DNA of 5,058 nt, taken from the NCBI GenBank assembly GCA_031286085.1, contig JAITUX010000195.1, positions 1 through 5,058 of the forward strand. Direction: 5' to 3'. The stretch comes from Candidatus Adiutrix sp. (lineage in GTDB: Bacteria > Desulfobacterota > Desulfarculia > Adiutricales > Adiutricaceae). Position 1 is the first letter of the stretch. Every line of letters starts with the position of its first letter. The notes under the pieces are model-generated. The model was not told the DNA's origin. It searched no databases and saw nothing but the letters and a program-made list of their open reading frames with translations. Positions 1-5,058 of this stretch are shown piece by piece. Position numbers and translations under genes: made by a program.

Positions 1-371
1 ATCAAGGGATAACCGACGGTGCGTTCAACGGTCATGCGCGGGTCCAGGGCGGACTGGGGGTCCTGGAACACGGCCTGGATCTTGGCCAGCAAGGGATCGT
101 CGGCCCGGCCGGGCAGCCCGAGGTCGCGGCCCTTGAAGAGAATGCGGCCCTCGTCCGGCTCCAGGAGCCGGAGGACAAGGTTGCCCAGGGTGGTCTTGCC
201 GCAGCCCGATTCCCCCACCAGGCCCAGGGTCTCGCCGGCGGACACGGTAAGGCTCACCCGAGCCACGGCCGTAAGTCTGCGGCGGTGAAAGAGGCCGCCG
301 GAGAGGTCGAAAGCCTTGGACACGGCTTCCATGACCAGGAGCGGGCTGGAAGACTGTAAATTATCGGTCAT
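1..371 (-). CDS. dppF: DppF-type peptide ABC transporter ATPase (N-terminal part, runs off the window)
   Basis: This is the second nucleotide-binding subunit of the importer. It would sit on the cytoplasmic face, pair with the DppD-type ATPase and hydrolyse ATP to drive uptake. Only 123 residues are visible because the gene continues past position 1. Reading from ATG at 371-369, a short N-terminal leader is followed by an ABC ATPase fold. Walker A (GESGCGKT) is at residues 53-60, and the Q-loop glutamine is Q103 in VFQDPQSALDPRM, a form typical of DppF/OppF. The signature motif, Walker B and C-terminal oligopeptide-transporter domain lie outside the window. The start overlaps the end of the preceding ATPase gene by 11 bases and has no clear Shine-Dalgarno sequence, so coupled translation is likely. 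A second in-frame ATG at codon 14 also lacks a ribosome-binding site. Family and role are secure. The dppF symbol is by family resemblance, since the substrate is unknown. Confidence 0.93.
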   Translation of the reverse strand, partial: MTDNLQSSSPLLVMEAVSKAFDLSGGLFHRRRLTAVARVSLTVSAGETLGLVGESGCGKTTLGNLVLRLLEPDEGRILFKGRDLGLPGRADDPLLAKIQAVFQDPQSALDPRMTVERTVGYPL

Positions 372-1338
372 GGCCGTTGAAGCAGGCGACCCAATGTTCG
401 CCTTGGGCGGTAAGGGCCGGGACTTCCCGGGCGCAGCGGTCAAGGCGCTGGCCGCAGCGGGGATGGAAGCGGCAGCCGGGCGGCGGGTCGGCCGGGTTGG
501 GCACCTGGCCGGGAATGGCCAGGAGTTCGGCCCGGGGGGCGCTTAAGATGGGTATGGCCTCCAAAAGCCCCCGGGTGTAGGGGTGGGCCGGCCGGCCGAA
601 AAGGCTCTCCGCCGGGGCCAGTTCCACCAGGCGGCCGGAATACATCACGGCCACCCGGTCGCAGAGTTGGGCCACCACACCCAAATCATGGGAGATGAAC
701 AGGGTCGAGACGCCCCGAGCCCGGGTGAGGTCGTTCAGGAGGGCCAGCACCTGGCTCTGGACCGTGACGTCCAGGGCCGTGGTCGGCTCGTCGGCGATGA
801 GGAGTTTCGGCCCGCAGGAAAGGGCCGTGGCGATCATGACCCGCTGCCGCTGGCCGCCGGAAAGCTGGTGGGGATACTTGTCCAGCACGGTCTCGGGGTC
901 GGGCAGCTTGACCGAGGCCAGAAAATCGCGGCAGACCTTCCGCGCCTTGGCCCGGCCCGCCCCGGTGTGCAGGCGCACCACCTCCGTCATCTGCCGGCCC
1001 ACGGTGAAGACCGGGTTGAGGGAGGTCATGGGCTCCTGGAAAATCATGGAAATCTCCCCGCCCCGCACGGCCCGGAGGCGCTGGGGGCCGGCGGCCATGA
1101 GGTTTTCAAGGTTTTCGCCGAAAAAAATCTCGCCGGTCAGCCGGGCCGGAGGCGCGGGTAGAAGCCGCAATATGGAGCGGGCCAGCACGGACTTGCCGCA
1201 GCCGGATTCCCCCACCAGGCCCAGGATTTCGCCCCGCCTCAGGGTGAGGTCCAGGTTTTCCACCACCCGGCCGGGAGGGCCGTGGGACTGGAAGGCCACC
1301 GAAAGGCCGCGGATGGACAAAATGGGCGGCGCGGTCAT
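361..1338 (-). CDS. dppD: DppD-type peptide ABC transporter ATPase
   Basis: This 325-residue ATP-binding subunit of a dipeptide/oligopeptide/nickel importer has the usual length for DppD/OppD. All ABC motifs are intact: Walker A GESGCGKS at 43-50, Q-loop Q101 in FQEPMTSLNPV, signature LSGGQ at 159-163, Walker B LLIADEP at 179-185 with catalytic E184, D-loop TALD at 187-190, and switch histidine H217. The C-terminal oligopeptide-transporter domain begins around HPYTRGLLEAIP (252-263). It contains four cysteines (C289, C295, C302, C319) in the family pattern CRFHPRC-x6-C-x16-C, which in mycobacterial OppABCD has been described as holding an iron-sulfur cluster. The ATG at 1338-1336 overlaps the dppC stop as ATGA, and the N-terminus MTAPPILSIRGLSV matches the family. 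The same frame stays open upstream to about 2160, but that stretch is antisense-like noise lying over dppC and should not be annotated as a fusion. It would dimerise with the DppF-type subunit encoded next. Confidence 0.96.
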   Translation of the reverse strand: MTAPPILSIRGLSVAFQSHGPPGRVVENLDLTLRRGEILGLVGESGCGKSVLARSILRLLPAPPARLTGEIFFGENLENLMAAGPQRLRAVRGGEISMIFQEPMTSLNPVFTVGRQMTEVVRLHTGAGRAKARKVCRDFLASVKLPDPETVLDKYPHQLSGGQRQRVMIATALSCGPKLLIADEPTTALDVTVQSQVLALLNDLTRARGVSTLFISHDLGVVAQLCDRVAVMYSGRLVELAPAESLFGRPAHPYTRGLLEAIPILSAPRAELLAIPGQVPNPADPPPGCRFHPRCGQRLDRCAREVPALTAQGEHWVACFNGHDR

Positions 1339-2228
1339 AGGCGGCCCCCCCGAAGGCGCGGGTCGAAGACGTCCCGGAGGGCGTCCCCGAGAATGTTGTA
1401 GCCCACCACGGTCAGGACTATGAAGAGGCCCGGGAAAGTGGGATACCACCACTGGTCCAGGAGAAACTTCCGGCCGACGCTGATTATGGCCCCCCACTCC
1501 GGGGTCGGGGGCTGGGCCCCGAGGCCGATGAAACTTAAGGAGGCGGCCACCAGGATGGTCTCGCCCACGGTCAGGGTGGCCAGGACCATGATGGTGGCCA
1601 GGCAGTTGGGGATGACGTGGCGGGTGATTATCCAGGGCGCGCTGAAGCCCGAAACCCTGGCGGCCTTGATGAAGAGCCGTTCCCGGATGTTCAGGGCCTC
1701 TCCTCGGGCCAGGCGGGCGAACTTGGGCACTTGGGTGAAGGCCACGGCCAGGATGGCGTTTTTGAGGCTGGGGCCCAGGGCCGCGGCCAGGGCCATGGCC
1801 AGCACCAGCGAGGGGAAGGAAAGGATAACGTCCATGACCCGCATCACGACGTTGTCGAAGCGCCCGCCGAGATAGCCGGCCGAGGCCCCGGCCAGGGTGC
1901 CCAGCCCCCCGGCCAGGATGATGACCACCAGGCCGATGACCAGGGAGACCCGGGCGCCGAAGACGACCCGGCTCAACAGGTCGCGCCCCATTTCGTCCGT
2001 GCCGAACCAGTGGGCCAGGGAGGGGGCCTGAAGCCGCGCGGCCAGGTTCAAGGCGTTGGGGTCGTAGGGCGCCAGCCAGGGGGCCAGCACGGCCATCAGG
2101 GCCATGAAAAGCACTATGCCGCCCCCGGCCACCGCGGAGGGGTTGCGCAAAAGAAGCCACAGGGCCGAGCCCGGAACCGGCCAGGCCTTTCGGCCGTCAA
2201 TACCTGATTTGCGGATTGACCAGGGCAT
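1335..2228 (-). CDS. dppC: DppC-type peptide ABC transporter permease
   Basis: This is the second channel-forming inner-membrane subunit, 297 residues, normal for DppC/OppC. The N-terminal OppC_N region has a first membrane helix at about 33-53, followed by APYDPNALNLAARLQAPS and the hallmark FGTDEMGRDLLSRVVFGARVSL (75-96). Further hydrophobic segments lie near 95-118, 138-158, 208-235 and 261-283. The cytoplasmic EAA-type coupling loop that docks on the ATPase is seen at about 187-207 (IKAARVSGFSAPWIITRHVIP). The C-terminus has the usual GDALRDVFDPRLRG. The ATG at 2228-2226 lies inside the end of dppB (32-base overlap). It has a weak purine-rich ribosome-binding site, GGTGGA at 2237-2242, eight bases away. 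This start gives about 20 residues before the conserved WLLLRNP, slightly long but plausible, and I see no better in-frame start. The stop overlaps the dppD start by four bases. Confidence 0.95.
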   Translation of the reverse strand: MPWSIRKSGIDGRKAWPVPGSALWLLLRNPSAVAGGGIVLFMALMAVLAPWLAPYDPNALNLAARLQAPSLAHWFGTDEMGRDLLSRVVFGARVSLVIGLVVIILAGGLGTLAGASAGYLGGRFDNVVMRVMDVILSFPSLVLAMALAAALGPSLKNAILAVAFTQVPKFARLARGEALNIRERLFIKAARVSGFSAPWIITRHVIPNCLATIMVLATLTVGETILVAASLSFIGLGAQPPTPEWGAIISVGRKFLLDQWWYPTFPGLFIVLTVVGYNILGDALRDVFDPRLRGGRL

Positions 2229-3207
2229 AGAATACGTCCACCAGGAGGTTCAACAGAACGTAAGCCAGGGAGGAGACCAGGGCCACGGCCATGATGGCCG
2301 GGTAGTCGAGGTAGTTGGCGGAATCCACCACGTATTTCCCCATGCCGGGCCAGTTGAAGATGGTTTCGGTGAGAATGGCGCCGCCCAACAGTTCCCCGAA
2401 GGAAAGGCCCACTATGGTGATGGTGGGTATAAGGGAATTTTTGAAGGCGTGGAGGCCCACCACCCGCCATTCCGGCAGGCCGTTGGCGCGGGCCGTGACA
2501 ATGTAGTCCTGTTCCAGGGAGTCTATGAGGCTGGAGCGGACGATGCGGGTGATGATGGCCAGATAGACGTAGGAGAGGCAGAAGGCCGGGAGGAGAATGT
2601 GCCTGGCCGCATCCCGGAAGAGGCCCAGGTCGCCGTCCAGAAGGGCGTCCACGAGATACAGGCCCGTAACCGCGGAGGGGGCGGCGAACTGGACGCTTAT
2701 CCGCCCGCTGCCGGGGAGAATATCCAGGTGGCGGTAGAAGAGGAGCAGGAGCATGAGGCCCAGCCAGAAGACCGGCGTGGAGACCCCGATGACCGAAAAG
2801 AGCCTGGTCAGGTGGTCGGCCAGCCGGTTGCGCCTGACCGCGGCCAGAACGCCCAGGGGAAGCCCCAGGAGCAGGCAGAAGAGCATGGAGGCCAGGGTCA
2901 GTTCCAGGGTGGCCGGGAAAAACACCTTGAGGTCCTGGAGCACCGGCCGGCGATTGCGGATGGATTCCCCCAAGTAGCCCCGGCTGATATCCGAAAGGTA
3001 GCGGAAATACTGCTTGTACAGGGGCTGGTCCAGGCCGTGGGTCCGGCGGATGGTTTCCAGTGTCTCGGCGCTGGCCCGGGGCCCGGCTATCATGATGGCC
3101 GGGTCGCCGGCGATGGCGTGGGAAATGAGGAACATGCAGAGGGTCACGCCGATGACCACCGGAATCATGGCCGCCAGCCGGCGGAAAACGAATTCCATCA
3201 GGGACAT
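2197..3207 (-). CDS. dppB: DppB-type peptide ABC transporter permease
   Basis: This is the first channel-forming inner-membrane subunit, 336 residues from the chosen start, standard for DppB/OppB. It begins with FVFRRLAAMIPVVIGVTLCMFLI, the typical first helix (about 10-30), followed by the conserved AGDPA. It then has the periplasmic segment HGLDQPLYKQYFRYL and helices near 101-125, 134-158, 193-213, 251-275 and 306-330. The EAA-type coupling loop is at about 225-251 (QDYIVTARANGL onward), followed by the family motif ETIFNWPGMGKYVVDSA; the protein ends NPQIRY. Three starts are possible. TTG at 3219 has no ribosome-binding site, and ATG at 3198 has none. ATG at 3207 has GAGG six bases upstream, so I prefer it. 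It is separated from the binding-protein gene by about 100 bases holding a strong hairpin, and overlaps dppC by 32 bases. It would pair with DppC to form the translocation path. Confidence 0.95.
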   Translation of the reverse strand: MSLMEFVFRRLAAMIPVVIGVTLCMFLISHAIAGDPAIMIAGPRASAETLETIRRTHGLDQPLYKQYFRYLSDISRGYLGESIRNRRPVLQDLKVFFPATLELTLASMLFCLLLGLPLGVLAAVRRNRLADHLTRLFSVIGVSTPVFWLGLMLLLLFYRHLDILPGSGRISVQFAAPSAVTGLYLVDALLDGDLGLFRDAARHILLPAFCLSYVYLAIITRIVRSSLIDSLEQDYIVTARANGLPEWRVVGLHAFKNSLIPTITIVGLSFGELLGGAILTETIFNWPGMGKYVVDSANYLDYPAIMAVALVSSLAYVLLNLLVDVFYALVNPQIRY

Positions 3208-3213
3208 GCGGAG

Positions 3214-3218
3214 CCTCA
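3214..3218 (-). promoter_or_regulatory. Ribosome-binding site deciding the dppB start
   Basis: On the minus strand this reads TGAGG, six bases before the ATG at 3207-3205. The alternative TTG (3219-3217) overlaps this site and has no purine-rich stretch in front of it, and the later ATG at 3198-3196 has none either. The site therefore favours the 336-residue product over the 340-residue one. The call rests on spacing and sequence only. Confidence 0.55.
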
Positions 3219-3242
3219 AGGGGAATGGGAGTAAACATGAAC

Positions 3243-3284
3243 AGGCGATTAAAAGGCCGGCCGAACCGGGCCTTTTAATCGCCT
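3243..3284 (-). terminator. Intercistronic hairpin: attenuating terminator or mRNA-stabilising stem
   Basis: This is a perfect inverted repeat with 16-base arms at 3243-3258 and 3269-3284 around a 10-base loop, located 20 bases after the binding-protein stop and about 35 bases before the dppB start. In the transcript the core is a GC stem (GGCC/GGCC with a GC-rich loop) flanked by AAAA on the 5' side and UUUU on the 3' side. That resembles an intrinsic terminator whose U-tract is itself part of the longer stem. The U-tract is only four bases long, and downstream genes of the same operon must still be expressed. Partial termination or protection of the upstream mRNA from 3' decay is therefore more likely than a full stop. 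Similar stems after binding-protein genes are known in importer operons such as malE-malF. The hairpin is directly visible; its function is inferred. Confidence 0.7.
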
Positions 3285-3303
3285 TGGGGCTATGCCGTTC
3301 CCG

Positions 3304-4869
3304 TCACCTTTTTCGCATGGTCGCGAAGTTGTACATGGATTCCAGGAGGGGGTTGAAGACGAAGCCCTCCACTTCCTTGCGCATGGGCACGATGGCTTTC
3401 AACTGGTAGAGGTAGATATAGGGGGCCTCTTCGATGACGGTGTCCTGCACCTCGGTATAAAGTTTCAGCCGCTCGTCGGCGTCGCCCGCTTCGGCCGCGC
3501 GGCGGAGCTTTTGGTCCACCTCGGGGTTGGAGTAGTAGGACCGGTTGCCGGGCATGCCGCCGTATTGGGAATCGAACCAGAGGTTGGCGAACATATAGGG
3601 ATCACCGAAATCGGGGCTCCAGGCGCCCAGGCAGAGTTCGTAATTCTTGTTGGCCACCCGGTCGCGCAGGGCGGGGTTGGCCATCATTTCCAGCTTGAGG
3701 TCCACGCCGATTTCGGCGAAATTGCTCTGGAGCAGGGTGGCGATCTGTTCCCAGGTGGCCCGGCGCTCGGAATATATGAGGGTCAGGGTCAGGCCGTTCC
3801 CGTAGCCGGCCTCCTTGAGAAGCTCCTTGGCCTTGGCCACGTCCCGCTTGTATTGAAAAGCCTTGGGGTTGTGGCCCCACATGCCGCTGGGGACGGGTCC
3901 GCGCATCTGCGCGCCGTAGCCTTGAAGCACATGGTCTATGAGGCCCCGGTAATCCACGGCGTAGGAGAGGGCCTGGCGGACGCGCTTATCGTTAAGGGGA
4001 GCCCGGGTGTTGTTCAGATAGACGTATTCCACGAACTGGCCGTCATAACGGCCGATGCGGACAGCCGGGTTTTTTTCCAACTGGGGCAGCTGGTCCACCA
4101 GGATGGATTCGGTGATGTCGATGTCGCCCTTTTCCAGGGCCAGGCGGCGGTCGGAGGGCTCCCGCATGATGCGGATGATAATCTGTTTCAGGGCCGGGGC
4201 CGGGCCCCAATAGCCGGGACGGGCTTCAAGAACCAGCCGCTCGCCCAGGAGCCATTCCTTCAGCCGGTAAGGGCCGGAACCGTCCATGTTCTGGGCCAGC
4301 CAGCCCTGGGCGAGATCGTCGCCCTTGGCCTTTTTGGCCGTCTTGGGGTTCACTATGGAACCGCCGTTGGTGGCCAAGACCTGCAGGAAGGGGGCGAAGG
4401 GGTGCTTGAGATTGAAACGGACGGTCAGGGGGTCGATCACGGTCACCGAGTCGAGGCTGTCGAAGTTGCCGGCCGGCCCCATCTTGATGGCCATCATGCG
4501 GTCGATGGAATACTTGACGGCGTCGGCGTCCAGGGGCGTCTGGTCGGAGAAGGTGATGCCGGGCTTAAGCTTGAAGGTCCAGGTCAGGCCGTCCTGGGAA
4601 GCGAACCAGGATTCGGCGGCCATGGGCTCGACCGCGGTGGTGCCCAGGCCGTTCACCACTTTATACTGGACCAGCCGGTCATATACCGGAAAAATTTCGC
4701 GCATATCGAAGTTGTCGATGGTGACCGCCGGGTCCAAGGTGCTGGGGTCGGAGGATACGCCCACCACCAGCACGTCCTTGGGGGTTGCCGCCCAAGCCGC
4801 CCCGGCGGCGAAAACCGCGCCCAGGGCCAGGAGAACCGCGCCGACGAAGCGCCGTTTCAGAGTTTTCAT
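3304..4869 (-). CDS. Periplasmic peptide-type substrate-binding protein (SBP_bac_5 / DppA-OppA family)
   Basis: This 521-residue extracytoplasmic solute-binding protein captures ligand in the periplasm and delivers it to the DppB/DppC channel. The first 27 residues form a Sec signal peptide: basic KRR, a hydrophobic run, then AWA followed by ATP as the likely cleavage site. There is no lipobox cysteine, so it should be a soluble periplasmic protein. The mature chain has the landmarks of family 5 binding proteins: DPSTLDP (41-47), WTFKLKPGITFSD (97-109), GSGPYRLKEW (197-206), LNNTRAPLNDKRVRQALSYAVD (about 285-306), LLKEAGY (350-356) and WSPDFGDPYMFANLWF (417-432), the last in the region that shapes the ligand pocket in DppA-like proteins. 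The length matches the family. The ATG at 4869-4867 has a near-ideal ribosome-binding site. It is first in the operon. Members bind di- and oligopeptides, nickel chelates, glutathione or other solutes, and I cannot tell which applies here. Confidence 0.96.
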   Translation of the reverse strand: MKTLKRRFVGAVLLALGAVFAAGAAWAATPKDVLVVGVSSDPSTLDPAVTIDNFDMREIFPVYDRLVQYKVVNGLGTTAVEPMAAESWFASQDGLTWTFKLKPGITFSDQTPLDADAVKYSIDRMMAIKMGPAGNFDSLDSVTVIDPLTVRFNLKHPFAPFLQVLATNGGSIVNPKTAKKAKGDDLAQGWLAQNMDGSGPYRLKEWLLGERLVLEARPGYWGPAPALKQIIIRIMREPSDRRLALEKGDIDITESILVDQLPQLEKNPAVRIGRYDGQFVEYVYLNNTRAPLNDKRVRQALSYAVDYRGLIDHVLQGYGAQMRGPVPSGMWGHNPKAFQYKRDVAKAKELLKEAGYGNGLTLTLIYSERRATWEQIATLLQSNFAEIGVDLKLEMMANPALRDRVANKNYELCLGAWSPDFGDPYMFANLWFDSQYGGMPGNRSYYSNPEVDQKLRRAAEAGDADERLKLYTEVQDTVIEEAPYIYLYQLKAIVPMRKEVEGFVFNPLLESMYNFATMRKR

Positions 4870-4873
4870 GTTT

Positions 4874-4880
4874 CCTCCTT
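4874..4880 (-). promoter_or_regulatory. Strong Shine-Dalgarno site of the binding-protein gene
   Basis: On the minus strand this reads AAGGAGG, matching the 16S rRNA anti-Shine-Dalgarno core, followed by AAAC and the ATG. It is the only strong ribosome-binding site in the window. The other genes have weak sites or none, which fits high translation of the binding protein relative to the membrane and ATPase subunits. Confidence 0.85.
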
Positions 4881-4904
4881 GTGAGCCGCTAAAAAGGGGC
4901 TTTA

Positions 4905-4933
4905 ATAAACTTGTCTGGCGGGAATTTGTTTAT
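4905..4933. promoter_or_regulatory. Short inverted repeat at the promoter, possible operator
   Basis: ATAAAC (4905-4910) and GTTTAT (4928-4933) are perfect six-base inverted arms separated by 17 bases. They straddle the expected transcription start and touch the -10 element. The centre-to-centre distance is 23 bases, about two helical turns, which would suit a dimeric regulator. Arms this short in an AT-rich patch can arise by chance, and no matching regulator gene is visible here. Confidence 0.2.
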
Positions 4934-4960
4934 GATAGCATGAACGGCGCCCCAGCACAA
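4932..4960 (-). promoter_or_regulatory. Candidate sigma-70-type promoter of the transporter operon
   Basis: On the minus strand TTGTGC (4960-4955) and TATCAT (4937-4932) are separated by exactly 17 bases. The -10 matches TATAAT at five of six positions and the -35 matches TTGACA at three of six. Initiation would fall near 4925, leaving a leader of about 55 bases before the ATG. The region from about 4881 to 4940 is clearly more AT-rich than the flanking coding DNA, as expected for a promoter. This is pattern matching only; a different sigma factor or a start further upstream is possible. Confidence 0.5.
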
Positions 4961-4990
4961 TTCAGAAGCCGGCCGGCACGTTCAAGCGCG

Positions 4991-5058
4991 TCAGGCCCGG
5001 ATGATTTTGAGGTGAAAGCGGCGTTCCCGGGGGCCGTCGAACTCGCAGAAATACACCC
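4991..5058 (-). CDS. C-terminal end of an unidentified protein (5' part outside the window)
   Basis: The minus strand is open from the right edge to a TGA at 4993-4991, giving the last 21 residues of a protein that ends RRFHLKIIRA. Seventeen of the 21 codons end in G or C, in line with the codon use of the transporter genes. The other two minus-strand frames also stay open over this short stretch, so the reading frame is inferred from codon composition. The fragment is too short to place in a family. The gene lies upstream of the operon in the same direction, 121 bases before the binding-protein start. A promoter candidate lies in that gap, so it is more likely a separate transcription unit than a transporter component. 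Confidence 0.5.
   Translation of the reverse strand, partial: VYFCEFDGPRERRFHLKIIRA

Noticed and set aside
578..600. GGCCGGCCGGCC-type run inside dppD, considered as a repeat or hairpin element
   Set aside because: It encodes the Phe-Gly-Arg-Pro-Ala-His part of the conserved ATPase C-terminal domain and is explained by codon bias.
19..1423. Several plus-strand open frames of 60-240 codons opposite the two ATPase genes
   Set aside because: They are antisense shadows. Codon bias and conserved ABC motifs are on the minus strand, and none of these frames shows a recognisable protein feature.
361..2160. A 599-codon minus-strand open frame that could be read as a fusion protein with an ABC ATPase at its C-terminus
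   Set aside because: The first 274 or so codons read out of frame through dppC and give Pro/Gly/Arg-rich noise with no domain. The ATPase proper begins at the ATG at 1338, which overlaps the dppC stop.
2104..3238. Long open frames on both strands over dppB (376 codons plus strand, 374 codons minus strand)
   Set aside because: Both are low-complexity Gly/Pro/His/Arg-rich translations caused by high GC. The DppB frame contains all the conserved permease motifs and membrane helices.
3292..4884. A 530-codon plus-strand open frame lying exactly antisense to the binding-protein gene
   Set aside because: It mirrors the real gene, is rich in Gly, Val, His and Gln in the way antisense frames of GC-biased genes are, and shows no recognisable domain. 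The minus-strand frame has a signal peptide, family motifs and a strong ribosome-binding site.
4883..4905. Small AGCC/GGCT and AAAG/CTTT hairpins in the binding-protein leader, considered as a riboswitch or attenuator
   Set aside because: Arms are only four bases long and the leader of about 55 bases is too short for a known riboswitch class; no conserved riboswitch core is visible.
4968..4977. GCCGGCCGGC palindrome after the upstream gene, considered as its terminator
   Set aside because: The palindrome is short with no room for a stable loop unless most of it unpairs, and no T-tract follows on the minus strand. Such GC palindromes recur in the coding DNA here, for example near 588-597.
1..5058. 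Mobile elements, CRISPR arrays, tRNA or rRNA genes, phage or defence genes
   Set aside because: No direct repeat arrays, transposase motifs, cloverleaf-like sequences or defence-type domains were seen. Coding DNA fills nearly the whole window.

Overview
The window holds one minus-strand operon for an ABC importer of the dipeptide/oligopeptide/nickel (Dpp/Opp/Nik) family. It reads from about 4930 down past position 1. In transcription order it contains a secreted substrate-binding protein (4869-3304), two inner-membrane permeases of the DppB type (3207-2197) and DppC type (2228-1335), a first ATPase of the DppD type (1338-361), and the first 123 codons of a second ATPase of the DppF type (371 to the left edge). 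These are the five parts of a typical importer of this class. The solute-binding protein captures ligand in the periplasm, the DppB/DppC pair forms the channel, and the DppD/DppF pair powers it. The ligand cannot be read from the sequence; peptides are the default for the family.

The right edge has the last 21 codons and stop of another minus-strand gene (4991-5058), unidentified. Between it and the binding-protein gene lies an AT-rich control region of about 120 bases. It has a good sigma-70-like promoter candidate (-35 at 4955-4960, -10 at 4932-4937, 17-base spacer) and a strong Shine-Dalgarno sequence at 4874-4880. The only other non-coding stretch is the roughly 100 bases between the binding-protein and first permease genes. 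It carries a perfect 16-base-pair inverted repeat (3243-3284) that would fold into a strong hairpin in the mRNA, placed where partial termination or mRNA protection could make the binding protein more abundant than the membrane parts. The four transporter genes after the hairpin overlap one another by 32, 4 and 11 bases, so translational coupling is likely.

The DNA is GC-rich, with codons ending mostly in G or C. The binding protein has a Sec signal peptide ending in Ala-x-Ala and no lipobox cysteine, so it should be a free periplasmic protein, which points to a Gram-negative bacterium. The base composition and protein style would fit a deltaproteobacterial (Desulfobacterota) or other high-GC proteobacterial genome, but this is a weak inference. 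The high GC also leaves long open frames antisense to every gene; these are shadows.

I found no sign of a new biological system. There are no mobile elements, tRNA or rRNA genes, or CRISPR arrays. The points most worth a second look are the intercistronic hairpin, the overlapping gene junctions and the four-cysteine motif of the DppD-type ATPase.
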